The position numbers were made by a program, and so were the translations under genes. From SM23-28-2 sp964512285 (GTDB lineage: Bacteria > Chloroflexota > Dehalococcoidia > SM23-28-2), in assembly GCA_964512285.1 (NCBI GenBank), contig CAZEJO010000040.1, forward strand, positions 1 through 15,367: a stretch of 15,367 bases of DNA, read 5' to 3'. The notes below the pieces were generated by a model, which worked only from the letters and a program-made list of their open reading frames with translations, was not told the origin of the DNA and ran no database searches. Of this stretch, positions 6,787-13,341 are shown in pieces. Each line of letters starts with the position of its first letter. The stretch's first letter is position 1.

Positions 6787-8082
6787 TTATTCTATCCCCT
6801 CCGGAGGAACCCATACCGGTCCGAAGTACTCCCACTTGCCCTTGCCATCCTCCACGGTGGCTTGCAGCATTACGCCGTCCTCGAAGGCCCTGTGGTCGGT
6901 GTCGGAGAGGGAGATGTCCACTTCGTCCAGGAACAGGTCGCTGTGAAAGCGGCCGAGGGACTCCACTGCGTCCATGAGTCCCTCTCGCGTCAGGTTATCG
7001 CAGGTTCTGCTGAGCGCCTCCACCGCTACTTCTCCCACCGTTTGGCCATAGACGGTGAAGATGGTAGGCGTGGGCCCGCCATACTCGTCCATGAGGCGGT
7101 GATGTTCAGCTATGGCTGGGTCGTCGGTCCAGTCGGGCTGCTTGAGAGCCCCGAAGCTAATTGTGCCCTCTAGGAGGGCGGGCGAGACGAACTGAAACAT
7201 CATCTGGTCGGCGCTAACGTAGCTCAGGAACCACTGGGGATGCCAGCCCAGACGCTCGGCCTGTTTGATGGCTTGAGACGTGAAGCCGGGAGTGCCATTG
7301 CTGACGACCACCTCAGCGCCGGAGTTCTTCATGCTGGTCACCTGGGAGGCGATGGAGATGTCCGTGATCTCGTAGCTCTGCTCGGAGACGATCTCGTTCT
7401 TGGCGGGATCCAGGCCCAGTTTGACTCCTTCCAGGCAGTCTTTGCCCATGGCGAGATTCGGATAGAGGACAGCTATTTTCTTGCCGGGCAGGTTCTCCGA
7501 GATGTACTGACCGAAGGCCAATCCCTCCAACTTGTTGCTGGCGATCATCTGGATGGTCCAGGGGTGCCCCTCGGGATCGGCGCCGAACATGTGGGCCCCG
7601 ACGGAGACCAGGATGTCGGGCACTTCCTTCTCGTTCAGGTAGTCCCAGGTGGCGGGATGGGGAGAATCGCCTAGGGATCCGACCATGGCGAACACCTCGT
7701 CCTGTTCCACCAGCTTGCGCACCACCTCCATGGCCTTAGCCGGGTCGTCGTTGTTATCTTCCACCTTGTAGACGATCTTGCGCCCGCAGACGCCCCCCTG
7801 GGTGTCGTTGATGTAATCGAAGTAGGCTTGTGTGGCCTGAGGGATCGTCGCGTAGACCGCAGCCAGGGCGCCACTAAGGGGCACATCGGCTCCCAGGAGT
7901 ATCTCCGTCTCGGTGATGCCCGGCACCTCCGTCGTAGCGGCGGGAGTAGCGGTCACCGCGGCGGTGGGCGTGTCGTTGGGGGTGGGGGTCGCTTCCTCTT
8001 CGCCTTCGCAGGCTGCTGCTAGCGTTGCCAGCAGTGCTGTCAGGGCGAGGAAGATCGGCCAGAACCTGTCTAGGCTTCGCAC
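6787..8082 (-). CDS. ABC transporter substrate-binding lipoprotein, branched-chain amino acid (LivJ) type
   Basis: The protein has 431 residues with a GTG start at 8082-8080; this start leads directly into the signal peptide, and no strong ribosome binding site is seen. Residues 1-24 form the signal peptide and Cys25 (context LAAAC) the probable lipid attachment. Residues 26-53 are a Thr/Pro/Ala linker. The rest is a type I periplasmic-binding fold of the Peripla_BP_6 class: ITETEILLGADVPLSG at the start, QATQAYFDYINDTQGGVCGR, VEDNNDDPAKAMEVVRKLVE, VFAMVGSLGD and the inter-lobe region near PGKKIAVLYPN. Such proteins capture a small solute outside the membrane and hand it to Liv-type permeases; the ligands range from branched-chain amino acids to aromatic acids and amides. 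No permease or ATPase gene is in the window. It lies 36 bases after the HpaB-family gene, so the ligand may be related to that enzyme's substrate. This is inference from position. Confidence 0.9.
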   Translation of the reverse strand: MRSLDRFWPIFLALTALLATLAAACEGEEEATPTPNDTPTAAVTATPAATTEVPGITETEILLGADVPLSGALAAVYATIPQATQAYFDYINDTQGGVCGRKIVYKVEDNNDDPAKAMEVVRKLVEQDEVFAMVGSLGDSPHPATWDYLNEKEVPDILVSVGAHMFGADPEGHPWTIQMIASNKLEGLAFGQYISENLPGKKIAVLYPNLAMGKDCLEGVKLGLDPAKNEIVSEQSYEITDISIASQVTSMKNSGAEVVVSNGTPGFTSQAIKQAERLGWHPQWFLSYVSADQMMFQFVSPALLEGTISFGALKQPDWTDDPAIAEHHRLMDEYGGPTPTIFTVYGQTVGEVAVEALSRTCDNLTREGLMDAVESLGRFHSDLFLDEVDISLSDTDHRAFEDGVMLQATVEDGKGKWEYFGPVWVPPEGIE

Positions 8083-8118
8083 GGCTGTATTAGCTCGCTT
8101 TCTCCATCTTCGTTAGAA

Positions 8119-9561
8119 CTAGCCGCGCGGCGGGACGCCGGCAGCGGTTAGGGCAAGGTTGCGGTATTCCTTGAAAGGCGACTCGACGGAGATCATCATG
8201 CGCTGCGCCTCCATCGAGCCTTCACCGTGAACCGTCACCACCTCCATGTGAGCGCTCTCGGCGGAGGCTACCATGCGGTGTGTCAGGGCGATCATTCTGA
8301 GGCGCTCTTCGGTAGTGTACTTGGACGAGCCACCCAGGTAGTGCTCCAGCGGCTTGTGTAGCTCCTCGTTCTGCCAGTCCTTGTAGGTGGGCATGGTGCT
8401 GATGATGCCGCCGGCGATATCCTGAACCAGCTTGATGATCTCGTGGTAGTGGCTGGCGAAGTGCAGTTTCCCCATGTTGGTGATGAGAAGGTTGGGTACC
8501 GCCAGGTCGCCGTGCATCACGGGCGACTTGATGGCGGCGGTGGCCAGGGCCTTCAGCGTCTCTACGTAGGCGGCGATTTCCACCAGCTTGGCGCGAATGT
8601 GCCCGACGCGCTCGACGCCGTTCATCTCGGCCATGGCGACAGCGCAGCCGGCGAGAAGCTCCACGATGGGGATCTTGTAGCTCACGGCTGTGAAACGATG
8701 ATAGGTGGCGAAGGTGTAGGCCAGGAGCATAGAGAACTGCCATTCGCCGCACATGAAGACTCGTTCCCAGGGCACGAGGACATCGTCGAAGATGATCATT
8801 GCCTCAACCAGGCCGCGCACCGGCAGGCCCGCCGGGAACTCCGAGGGGCTGCGCTCGCCGCGGCTGGGTCGGCAGACCATCGTGATGCCCTTGGCGTTGG
8901 CCGGGATGGCGAAGGCGACCGAGTACTCGCTCTCGTTCTCCCGCATCTGGCGGGTCGGCAGCACCAGGATGTCATTGGCCGCTGGGGCGGCGGTGATGTG
9001 AATCTTTGCGCCCCTGACGACGATACCGTCCTTGTTCTGGTCGACGATGTGTAGGTAGTAGTCCGGGTGTGTCTGCTGGGCGGGCGGCTTGCCTCGGTCG
9101 CCCTTGACGTCGGTGATAGCGCCACACAGGTTGAGGTCGTTCTTGCGCAGGTGCTCGAGGTAGCTCTGCGCCCTCTCCAGGTATTCCGGCTTCCCCATTC
9201 GCTGCGCCGTCGTCATTATGGCGTACATGGCGTCGGTGCCAACGTCCTTGCCGAAGGGGAGACCGCCGGTGAGGCGGATGGACTGGCCGATCATCTCCAG
9301 ACGCTTCTCCAGGTCCTCCGAAGTGTGTGGAGGCAGGAAGTAGCGGCTGATGGGCTCGCCGGTCTCCGGGTGGGATGCCACGAAGAGGTCACGCACGGCC
9401 GGATCCTCGGAGTGGGTGAGGAGGAAGTCGCCAGCCGCCGTCTCGGTGTTGACCTTGAGAATCGGATGAGTGGTCACGTCCTCGACCAACTCGCCGTTCA
9501 TGAAGACGCGACGGTTGTCCCTCAGGCTTTCTCTGAACTCGTCAGGCGATCGGATTGCCAT
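8119..9561 (-). CDS. HpaB-family flavoprotein (4-hydroxyphenylacetate 3-monooxygenase / 4-hydroxybutyryl-CoA dehydratase superfamily)
   Basis: The protein has 480 residues. The chosen ATG (9561-9559, MAIRSPDEFRESL) has an AGAGGTG ribosome binding site a few bases upstream; a 22-residue longer frame reaches 9627, upstream of the likely transcript start. The full HpaB fold is present: N-terminal domain with RVFMNGELVEDVTTHP, a middle domain with TDVKGDRGKPP and DGIVVRGAKIH, and a C-terminal helical domain with QDIAGG and VHGEGSMEAQR. The family contains FAD-dependent aromatic hydroxylases and the [4Fe-4S] enzyme 4-hydroxybutyryl-CoA dehydratase. By alignment from memory to the clostridial dehydratase, its cluster ligands Cys99, Cys103 and Cys299 correspond here to Pro102, Asp106 and Tyr295, while the ligand His292 is kept as His288. 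The dehydratase reaction is therefore unlikely, and a reduced-flavin-dependent monooxygenase is the better guess. Substrate unknown. A separate flavin reductase is not in the window. Confidence 0.85.
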   Translation of the reverse strand: MAIRSPDEFRESLRDNRRVFMNGELVEDVTTHPILKVNTETAAGDFLLTHSEDPAVRDLFVASHPETGEPISRYFLPPHTSEDLEKRLEMIGQSIRLTGGLPFGKDVGTDAMYAIMTTAQRMGKPEYLERAQSYLEHLRKNDLNLCGAITDVKGDRGKPPAQQTHPDYYLHIVDQNKDGIVVRGAKIHITAAPAANDILVLPTRQMRENESEYSVAFAIPANAKGITMVCRPSRGERSPSEFPAGLPVRGLVEAMIIFDDVLVPWERVFMCGEWQFSMLLAYTFATYHRFTAVSYKIPIVELLAGCAVAMAEMNGVERVGHIRAKLVEIAAYVETLKALATAAIKSPVMHGDLAVPNLLITNMGKLHFASHYHEIIKLVQDIAGGIISTMPTYKDWQNEELHKPLEHYLGGSSKYTTEERLRMIALTHRMVASAESAHMEVVTVHGEGSMEAQRMMISVESPFKEYRNLALTAAGVPPRG

Positions 9562-9628
9562 GTTACACCTCTCTTCCTCCAGGCCGAGCGGTCGCGGTTC
9601 AGCGACGCCTGCCACGGCTGCAGGCACG

Positions 9629-9657
9629 AGTATAGTGGGTGGGGTGTCTTCTGTAAA
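9629..9657 (-). promoter_or_regulatory. Promoter of the HpaB-family / substrate-binding protein unit
   Basis: On the minus strand TTTACA (9657-9652), 17 bases, then TATACT (9634-9629). The start of transcription would be near 9622, giving a leader of about 60 bases before the ATG at 9561 and ruling against the longer start at 9627. The 36-base gap to the next gene suggests both genes share this promoter. Confidence 0.6.
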
Positions 9658-9710
9658 CGTCGGCGGGAGGCTGGACAGACGCGGGTGCTTCCAGGGCTAC
9701 TTTGATGAAT

Positions 9711-9785
9711 TGGCTCCCCGGGCAGGATTCGAACCTACAACCTAGCGGTTAACAGCCGCCCGCTCTACCGTTGAGCTACCGGGGA
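9711..9785 (-). tRNA. tRNA-Asn (anticodon GTT)
   Basis: Cloverleaf read on the minus strand: acceptor TCCCCGG/CCGGGGA, D stem GCTC/GAGC, anticodon loop CTGTTAA between GGCGG and CCGCT, variable loop AGGTT, T arm GTAGG-TTCGAAT-CCTGC, discriminator G and an encoded CCA. It is 75 bases long. It is the last of three tRNA genes. Confidence 0.95.
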
Positions 9786-9806
9786 GCGCTTCCTGATATA
9801 GACCCT

Positions 9807-9880
9807 TGGCTGCCGAGCCAGGATTCGAACCTGGACTATGGGATCCAAAGTCCCGTGTGCTACCTTTACACTACTCGGCA
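9807..9880 (-). tRNA. tRNA-Gln (anticodon TTG)
   Basis: Minus-strand cloverleaf of 74 bases: acceptor TGCCGAG/CTCGGCA, D stem GTGT/GCAC, anticodon loop CTTTGGA giving TTG, T arm CCAGG-TTCGAAT-CCTGG, discriminator G, encoded CCA. The first pair of the anticodon stem (27-43) is a C-A mismatch, all other stem pairs are good. It sits 21 bases before tRNA-Asn. Confidence 0.95.
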
Positions 9881-9934
9881 CAGAAAACGAGGCGAGAAGC
9901 CAGCCTCCCCGCCCCAAGCCCCTGTGCTGCCTGC

Positions 9935-10023
9935 TGGTGCCGAAGGCCGGACTCGAACCGGCACGGGAGTTGCCTCCCAACAGTTTTTGAGACTGTCGCG
10001 TCTGCCAATTCCGCCACTTCGGC
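9935..10023 (-). tRNA. tRNA-Leu (anticodon CAA)
   Basis: Minus-strand class II tRNA of 89 bases: acceptor GCCGAAG/CTTCGGC, anticodon stem ACAGT/ACTGT with loop CTCAAAA giving CAA, long variable arm GGGAG-GCAA-CTCCC, T arm with GGTTCGAGTCC, discriminator A, encoded CCA. It is the first gene of the tRNA cluster, 42 bases after the predicted transcript start. Confidence 0.95.
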
Positions 10024-10071
10024 CCGGGACGAAAGCCGGTCGCTTTCCCGAACCCTCGCCACTGCAGACTC

Positions 10072-10099
10072 ATTATAGCCGACTTGTGCCTGTTTGCAA
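10072..10099 (-). promoter_or_regulatory. Promoter of the tRNA Leu-Gln-Asn cluster
   Basis: On the minus strand TTGCAA (10099-10094), 16 bases, and a perfect TATAAT (10077-10072). Transcription would start near 10065 and read through all three tRNA genes. The promoter is divergent from the pyr promoter, about 130 bases away; I see no gene in the space between them (10100-10228). Confidence 0.6.
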
Positions 10100-10228
10100 C
10101 ACGCCCTGCCTGCTCTCCTAATGGTGATGGACGGGGCAGGGTCGACCCTTGGAGGCCCTCAGCATCACGAGTAGCTAGCGGCGGGGATGGAAATGCGGTC
10201 GTCCGGCGCAGTGGGCGGGCACAAGGGC

Positions 10229-10258
10229 TTGCCAGGGGTGGCGAGGAGGTGGTATCAT
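10229..10258 (+). promoter_or_regulatory. Probable pyr operon promoter
   Basis: TTGCCA (10229-10234), 18 bases, TATCAT (10253-10258), each one base from consensus. Transcript start would be near 10265, about 25 bases before the PyrR-binding element. Confidence 0.5.
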
Positions 10259-10288
10259 ACTGACGATAAATAAAGGTTTGCTGTTGAG

Positions 10289-10319
10289 CCTTTAAGGCGG
10301 TCCCGCGAGGCCGGCAAGG
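10289..10319 (+). promoter_or_regulatory. PyrR-binding RNA hairpin (anti-antiterminator)
   Basis: The segment has CCTT (10289-10292) and AAGG (10316-10319) as lower stem and the conserved loop region GGTCCCGCGAGGCC at 10299-10312. The known PyrR-binding consensus is ARUCCNGNGAGGYU; every core base matches, and the only differences are the two outermost positions, where an A-U pair is replaced by G-C. In Bacillus-type attenuation, UMP-bound PyrR stabilises this hairpin, which frees the downstream terminator to form. The pyrR gene follows directly, so the regulator probably controls its own operon. I could not define the competing antiterminator fold by eye. Confidence 0.8.
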
Positions 10320-10326
10320 AGAGACA

Positions 10327-10431
10327 GTGACAACATACAGCATCCATACCGATAGCCCTAGCTGGATGTCCAAGCCCTCTTGGCGGCAAGAGGGCTTTTG
10401 CTATGGTCTGCGATCATGGCCGAGCACGTGA
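10327..10431 (+). CDS. Possible 34-codon leader peptide overlapping the attenuator and the pyrR start
   Basis: GTG at 10327 is preceded by AAGGAG (10316-10321) with 5 bases between, a much better ribosome binding site than that of pyrR. The frame runs through the terminator hairpin and ends in TGA at 10429-10431, 13 bases past the pyrR ATG in another frame. The AAGG of the binding site is also the 3' strand of the PyrR hairpin lower stem. The peptide has no recognisable features, and the match could be chance because the PyrR element itself often ends in AAGGA. Confidence 0.25.
   Translation: MTTYSIHTDSPSWMSKPSWRQEGFCYGLRSWPST
10372..10399 (+). terminator. Intrinsic terminator (attenuator) before pyrR
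   Basis: AAGCCCTCTTG (10372-10382) pairs perfectly with CAAGAGGGCTT (10387-10397) around a GCGG loop, followed by a short T run ending at 10399. Its place between the PyrR-binding loop and pyrR identifies it as the regulated attenuator of the pyr operon. Confidence 0.85.
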
Positions 10432-10955
10432 TCCTGTCGCCAGAGGGCATCCGGCGGTCGTTAAGCCGCATTGCCCACGAAATCGTCGAGAACAACCCCA
10501 CGCTCAAGGACCTGGTGCTGGTGGGCATGCGTACCCGTGGTGTGCCCCTGGCCAGCCGCCTGGCCCAGCGCATCGCTGAGTTCGAGGGACGGGAGGTGCC
10601 AGTAGGGGCGCTGGATATCGGCCTCTACCGCGACGATATCTCGTACCTGGATCTCAAGCCTCAACTGAAGCCCACGGAGATACCCACGGACATAGCGGGC
10701 AAGTGGGTGGTGCTGGTGGACGACGTGCTGTTCACCGGTCGCAGCATCCGCGCTGCCCTCGATGCCCTCATCGACTTCGGACGCCCCCAGTATATCCAGC
10801 TAGCGGTGCTGGTGGACCGCGGCCATCGGGAGCTGCCCATCCGTGCCGATTACGTAGGCAAGAATATTCCCACCGCGCGACGGGAGGATGTCCAGGTGTT
10901 CCTGGAGGAAACCGACGACCGCGATGCGGTAGTAGTTCTAGTGACGGAGAGTTAG
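10416..10955 (+). CDS. pyrR: PyrR bifunctional pyr operon attenuator / uracil phosphoribosyltransferase
   Basis: The protein has 179 residues, the usual family length, starting at ATG 10416 (MAEHVILSPEGIRRSL). It has a phosphoribosyltransferase fold with VLVGMRTRG (34-42), VPVGALDIGLYRDD (61-74), the PRPP-binding loop VVLVDDVLFTGRS (98-110) and the C-terminal LVDRGHRELPIRADYVGKN. The family binds the nascent pyr mRNA when UMP is high and causes termination; many members also convert uracil and PRPP to UMP. The RNA target is present just upstream. There is no clear ribosome binding site before the ATG, so translation may be weak or coupled to the leader frame. A TTG at 10380 could extend the frame by 12 residues, but it lies inside the terminator stem and is unlikely. 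Confidence 0.95.
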   Translation: MAEHVILSPEGIRRSLSRIAHEIVENNPTLKDLVLVGMRTRGVPLASRLAQRIAEFEGREVPVGALDIGLYRDDISYLDLKPQLKPTEIPTDIAGKWVVLVDDVLFTGRSIRAALDALIDFGRPQYIQLAVLVDRGHRELPIRADYVGKNIPTARREDVQVFLEETDDRDAVVVLVTES

Positions 10956-10957
10956 CC

Positions 10958-11977
10958 ATGGTGGAACGAGCAACACGAGCAAAGATAGCAGAACCAGAGG
11001 CCCGCCTGCCGGAAGGTGTGGAGCTGCCCACTTGGGAGCGTCGTCACGTTCTCGACCTGGACGACTTCAGCCGGCGGGAGATCGAGCAGGTCATCGAGAC
11101 GGCCGACGCTATGAAGGAGGTACTGGGCCGCGAGATCAGACGGGTTCCCACTCTGCGGGGAACCATCGTCGCTACGCTGTTCTACGAGACGAGCACTCGC
11201 ACTCGCTCCTCCTTCGAGCTCGCAGCGAAGGCGCTGGGAGCCGACGTGGTAAGCGTCGCGGCGGCTGCCAGCAGCGTACAGAAGGGAGAGTCCCTGGTCG
11301 ACAGCGCGCGCACGCTCCAGGCGATCGGGGCGAATATCCTGGTGATACGCCATCGTCAGTCGGGAGCGCCGTATCTGGTGGCCGGGCACGTCGATATGAG
11401 CGTGATCAACGCCGGCGACGGCTGGCATGCCCACCCTACCCAGGGCCTGCTGGATGCCTACACTATTCAGCACCATCTGGGCGATCTGAGGGGCAAGAAG
11501 GTGGTAATCGTCGGCGACATCCTGCACGGCCGCGTCGCGCGCTCCAACATCTGGGGCCTGACCACGATGGGCGCTCAGGTGGTGCTCTGCGGGCCGTCTA
11601 CCCTCCTGCCCTGGGGGCTCCGCCCCGGCTATCGGGGCAACGAGGACAAGGCGCTGCCGCCGGTGGAGGTGGATACGAACCTCGACCGCGCGATCGAGGG
11701 GGCGGACGTGGTGATGGTCTTGCGCCTGCAACTGGAGCGCCAGCAGGCGGGGCTCCTGCCGAGCATGCGGGAGTACATTCGGCTGTATCAGGTGAACGAG
11801 GAGCGTCTGGCTCGGGCGAGGCCGAACGCGCCGGTGATGCACCCGGGCCCGATCAATGAAGGCATCGAAGTATCACCAGCGGTGGCCCACGGCGCCCGCT
11901 CGGTCATCGAGGAGCAGGTGGCCAACGGCGTGGCTGTGAGGATGGCCCTGCTGTATCTGTTGGCGAAAGGGCGATGA
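10958..11977 (+). CDS. pyrB: Aspartate carbamoyltransferase catalytic subunit
   Basis: The protein has 339 residues. ATG 10958 lies 2 bases after the pyrR stop, with GGAGAG (10946-10951) as ribosome binding site; the same frame is open upstream within pyrR but that part is only a shadow of pyrR. It catalyses carbamoyl phosphate plus aspartate to carbamoyl aspartate, the first committed step of UMP synthesis. Visible motifs are the carbamoyl-phosphate loop STRTRSSFE (79-87), HAHPTQGLLD (158-167) and MHPGPINEGIE (294-304). In the last motif Glu301 stands where Arg is usual in the HPGPxNRG form. There are about 28 residues before the usual start of the domain (RHVLDLDDFS), a short N-terminal extension. 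No pyrI is seen. Confidence 0.95.
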   Translation: MVERATRAKIAEPEARLPEGVELPTWERRHVLDLDDFSRREIEQVIETADAMKEVLGREIRRVPTLRGTIVATLFYETSTRTRSSFELAAKALGADVVSVAAAASSVQKGESLVDSARTLQAIGANILVIRHRQSGAPYLVAGHVDMSVINAGDGWHAHPTQGLLDAYTIQHHLGDLRGKKVVIVGDILHGRVARSNIWGLTTMGAQVVLCGPSTLLPWGLRPGYRGNEDKALPPVEVDTNLDRAIEGADVVMVLRLQLERQQAGLLPSMREYIRLYQVNEERLARARPNAPVMHPGPINEGIEVSPAVAHGARSVIEEQVANGVAVRMALLYLLAKGR

Positions 11978-13341
11978 TGGCGAACAAAGAGAGTATCGGC
12001 ATTCGCGGCGGGCGTATTCTCGACCCCGGGCGTGGGGTCGACCTTGTGGGCGACGTGCTGATCCGCGAGGGGCGCATCGCCGCTGTCGGGCCGGACGTGG
12101 CGGCGGAGGCGGAGCGTGTCATCGACGCGCGCGGGCTCATCGTCTGCCCGGGCTTGGTCGACATCCACTGCCACCTGCGAGAGCCCGGCTTCGAGCACAA
12201 GGAGACGATCGAGACGGGCACGCAGGCGGCCGCTCGCGGCGGCTTCACGACGGTCTGTTGCATGGCGAACACGGAGCCGCCGATAGATAGCCGCGCCAGC
12301 GTCGAGCACATTCTGCGGACGGCTGGCGCTCAGGGAGCGGTGCGCGTTCTGCCGATCGGCTGCATCACTCGCGGGCGCCAGGGCAAGGAGCTGGCGGAGA
12401 TGGGTGAGTTGGCGGAGGCGGGCGTGGTGGGCCTCAGCGACGACGGCTCGCCTGTGGCCGACGCCTCGCTGATGCGCCATGCTCTGGAGTACGCGTCCGC
12501 CTTCGATCTGGCGATCATCGAGCACTGCGAGGAGCAGTCGATCTCGCACGAGGGCGTGATGCACGAGGGTTGGGTGTCGAATCGCCTGGGCCTGCGGGGC
12601 ATCCCATCCGCCGCCGAGGACGCGGCGGTCGCGCGGAACATCGACCTGGCCGAATTCGCCACCGCCCATCTGCACGTCGCCCACGTGAGTACGAGGGAGA
12701 GCGTGGAGCTTATCCGGCGGGCCAAGGAGCGAGGCGTGCACGTGACCGCCGAGGTCACGCCGCATCACCTGACCCTAACCGACGAGGCGGTGATGCTGGC
12801 TGCGACCGAGAGCCCGGGTGGCCTGGCCTACGACACGAACGCTAAGGTCAGCCCGCCCTTGCGCCCGCGGGCCGACGTGGACGCCTGCATCGCGGGGCTG
12901 GCCGACGGCACGATCGACGCCATCGCCACCGACCATGCTCCTCACGCCATCGAGGACAAGCTGTGCGAGTTCGACTTCGCCGCCTTCGGCATCAGCGGCT
13001 TCGAGACGGCGCTCGCTTCGTGCCTGACATTGGCCGGGGATGTAGGGGCGCATGGTGCGCCCCTACAGTTGCCCGTGCTCATCGAGAGGCTGACGAGCGG
13101 CCCGGTGCGAGCGCTGGGCCTGGAGCGATTCGTCCCCGGCCTGGGGAGCCTGGCCGAGGGCGCGCCGGGCGATGTGCTGGTGTTCGACCCGGAGGCCGAG
13201 TGGGTGGTTGACCCCGAGCGCTTCGTCTCCAAGGGCAAGAACACGCCGCTGGCCGGGCGGACGCTGAAGGGCCGCGTGGTGGCGACGGTGTATGGGGGGC
13301 GACCAGTTTTCGTCGAGGAGGGAGTGGCGCAGCAAGCATGA
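11974..13341 (+). CDS. pyrC: Dihydroorotase (class I)
   Basis: The protein has 455 residues. It begins at ATG 11974, overlapping the pyrB stop in an ATGA; a second ATG at 11977 is also possible. It cyclises carbamoyl aspartate to dihydroorotate. Amidohydrolase motifs are all present: DIHCHLREPG (63-72, metal ligands His65 and His67), MANTEPPID (97-105), SDDG (155-158), EHCEE (183-187, His184), VAHVST (235-240, His237) and ATDHAPH (318-324, Asp320). This is the TIGR00857-type layout. Residues 354-365 (AGDVGAHGAPLQ) are longer than I would expect between CLTL and LPVLIERL, and the DNA there is a perfect palindrome (13041-13067). The stop overlaps the next gene in another ATGA. Confidence 0.95.
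   Translation: MMANKESIGIRGGRILDPGRGVDLVGDVLIREGRIAAVGPDVAAEAERVIDARGLIVCPGLVDIHCHLREPGFEHKETIETGTQAAARGGFTTVCCMANTEPPIDSRASVEHILRTAGAQGAVRVLPIGCITRGRQGKELAEMGELAEAGVVGLSDDGSPVADASLMRHALEYASAFDLAIIEHCEEQSISHEGVMHEGWVSNRLGLRGIPSAAEDAAVARNIDLAEFATAHLHVAHVSTRESVELIRRAKERGVHVTAEVTPHHLTLTDEAVMLAATESPGGLAYDTNAKVSPPLRPRADVDACIAGLADGTIDAIATDHAPHAIEDKLCEFDFAAFGISGFETALASCLTLAGDVGAHGAPLQLPVLIERLTSGPVRALGLERFVPGLGSLAEGAPGDVLVFDPEAEWVVDPERFVSKGKNTPLAGRTLKGRVVATVYGGRPVFVEEGVAQQA
13041..13067. repeat. Perfect palindrome (REP-like) inside pyrC
   Basis: TGTAGGGGCGCA (13041-13052) and TGCGCCCCTACA (13056-13067) are exact reverse complements around a 3-base spacer TGG. The length, 27 bases, keeps the pyrC frame and encodes part of VGAHGAPL. 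It resembles the GTAGGGGC...GCCCCTAC palindromes scattered between genes in many environmental genomes. Only this copy is in the window. Confidence 0.8.

Noticed and set aside
8119..9561. Calling the HpaB-family gene abfD
   Set aside because: The three Cys ligands of the dehydratase iron-sulfur cluster are not present at the aligned positions.
9765..10373. 202-residue minus-strand open frame across the tRNA region
   Set aside because: It runs over three tRNA genes and the pyr leader; the frame is a chance result of tRNA sequence.
10601..10613. GTAGGGGCGC in pyrR, like one arm of the pyrC palindrome
   Set aside because: It encodes the conserved PVGALD motif of PyrR and has no opposite arm nearby, so it is chance similarity.
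10703..10957. N-terminal extension of pyrB to a GTG at 10703
   Set aside because: This part overlaps pyrR in another frame and translates to an Arg/Pro-rich shadow; ATG 10958 has a good ribosome site and fits the family.
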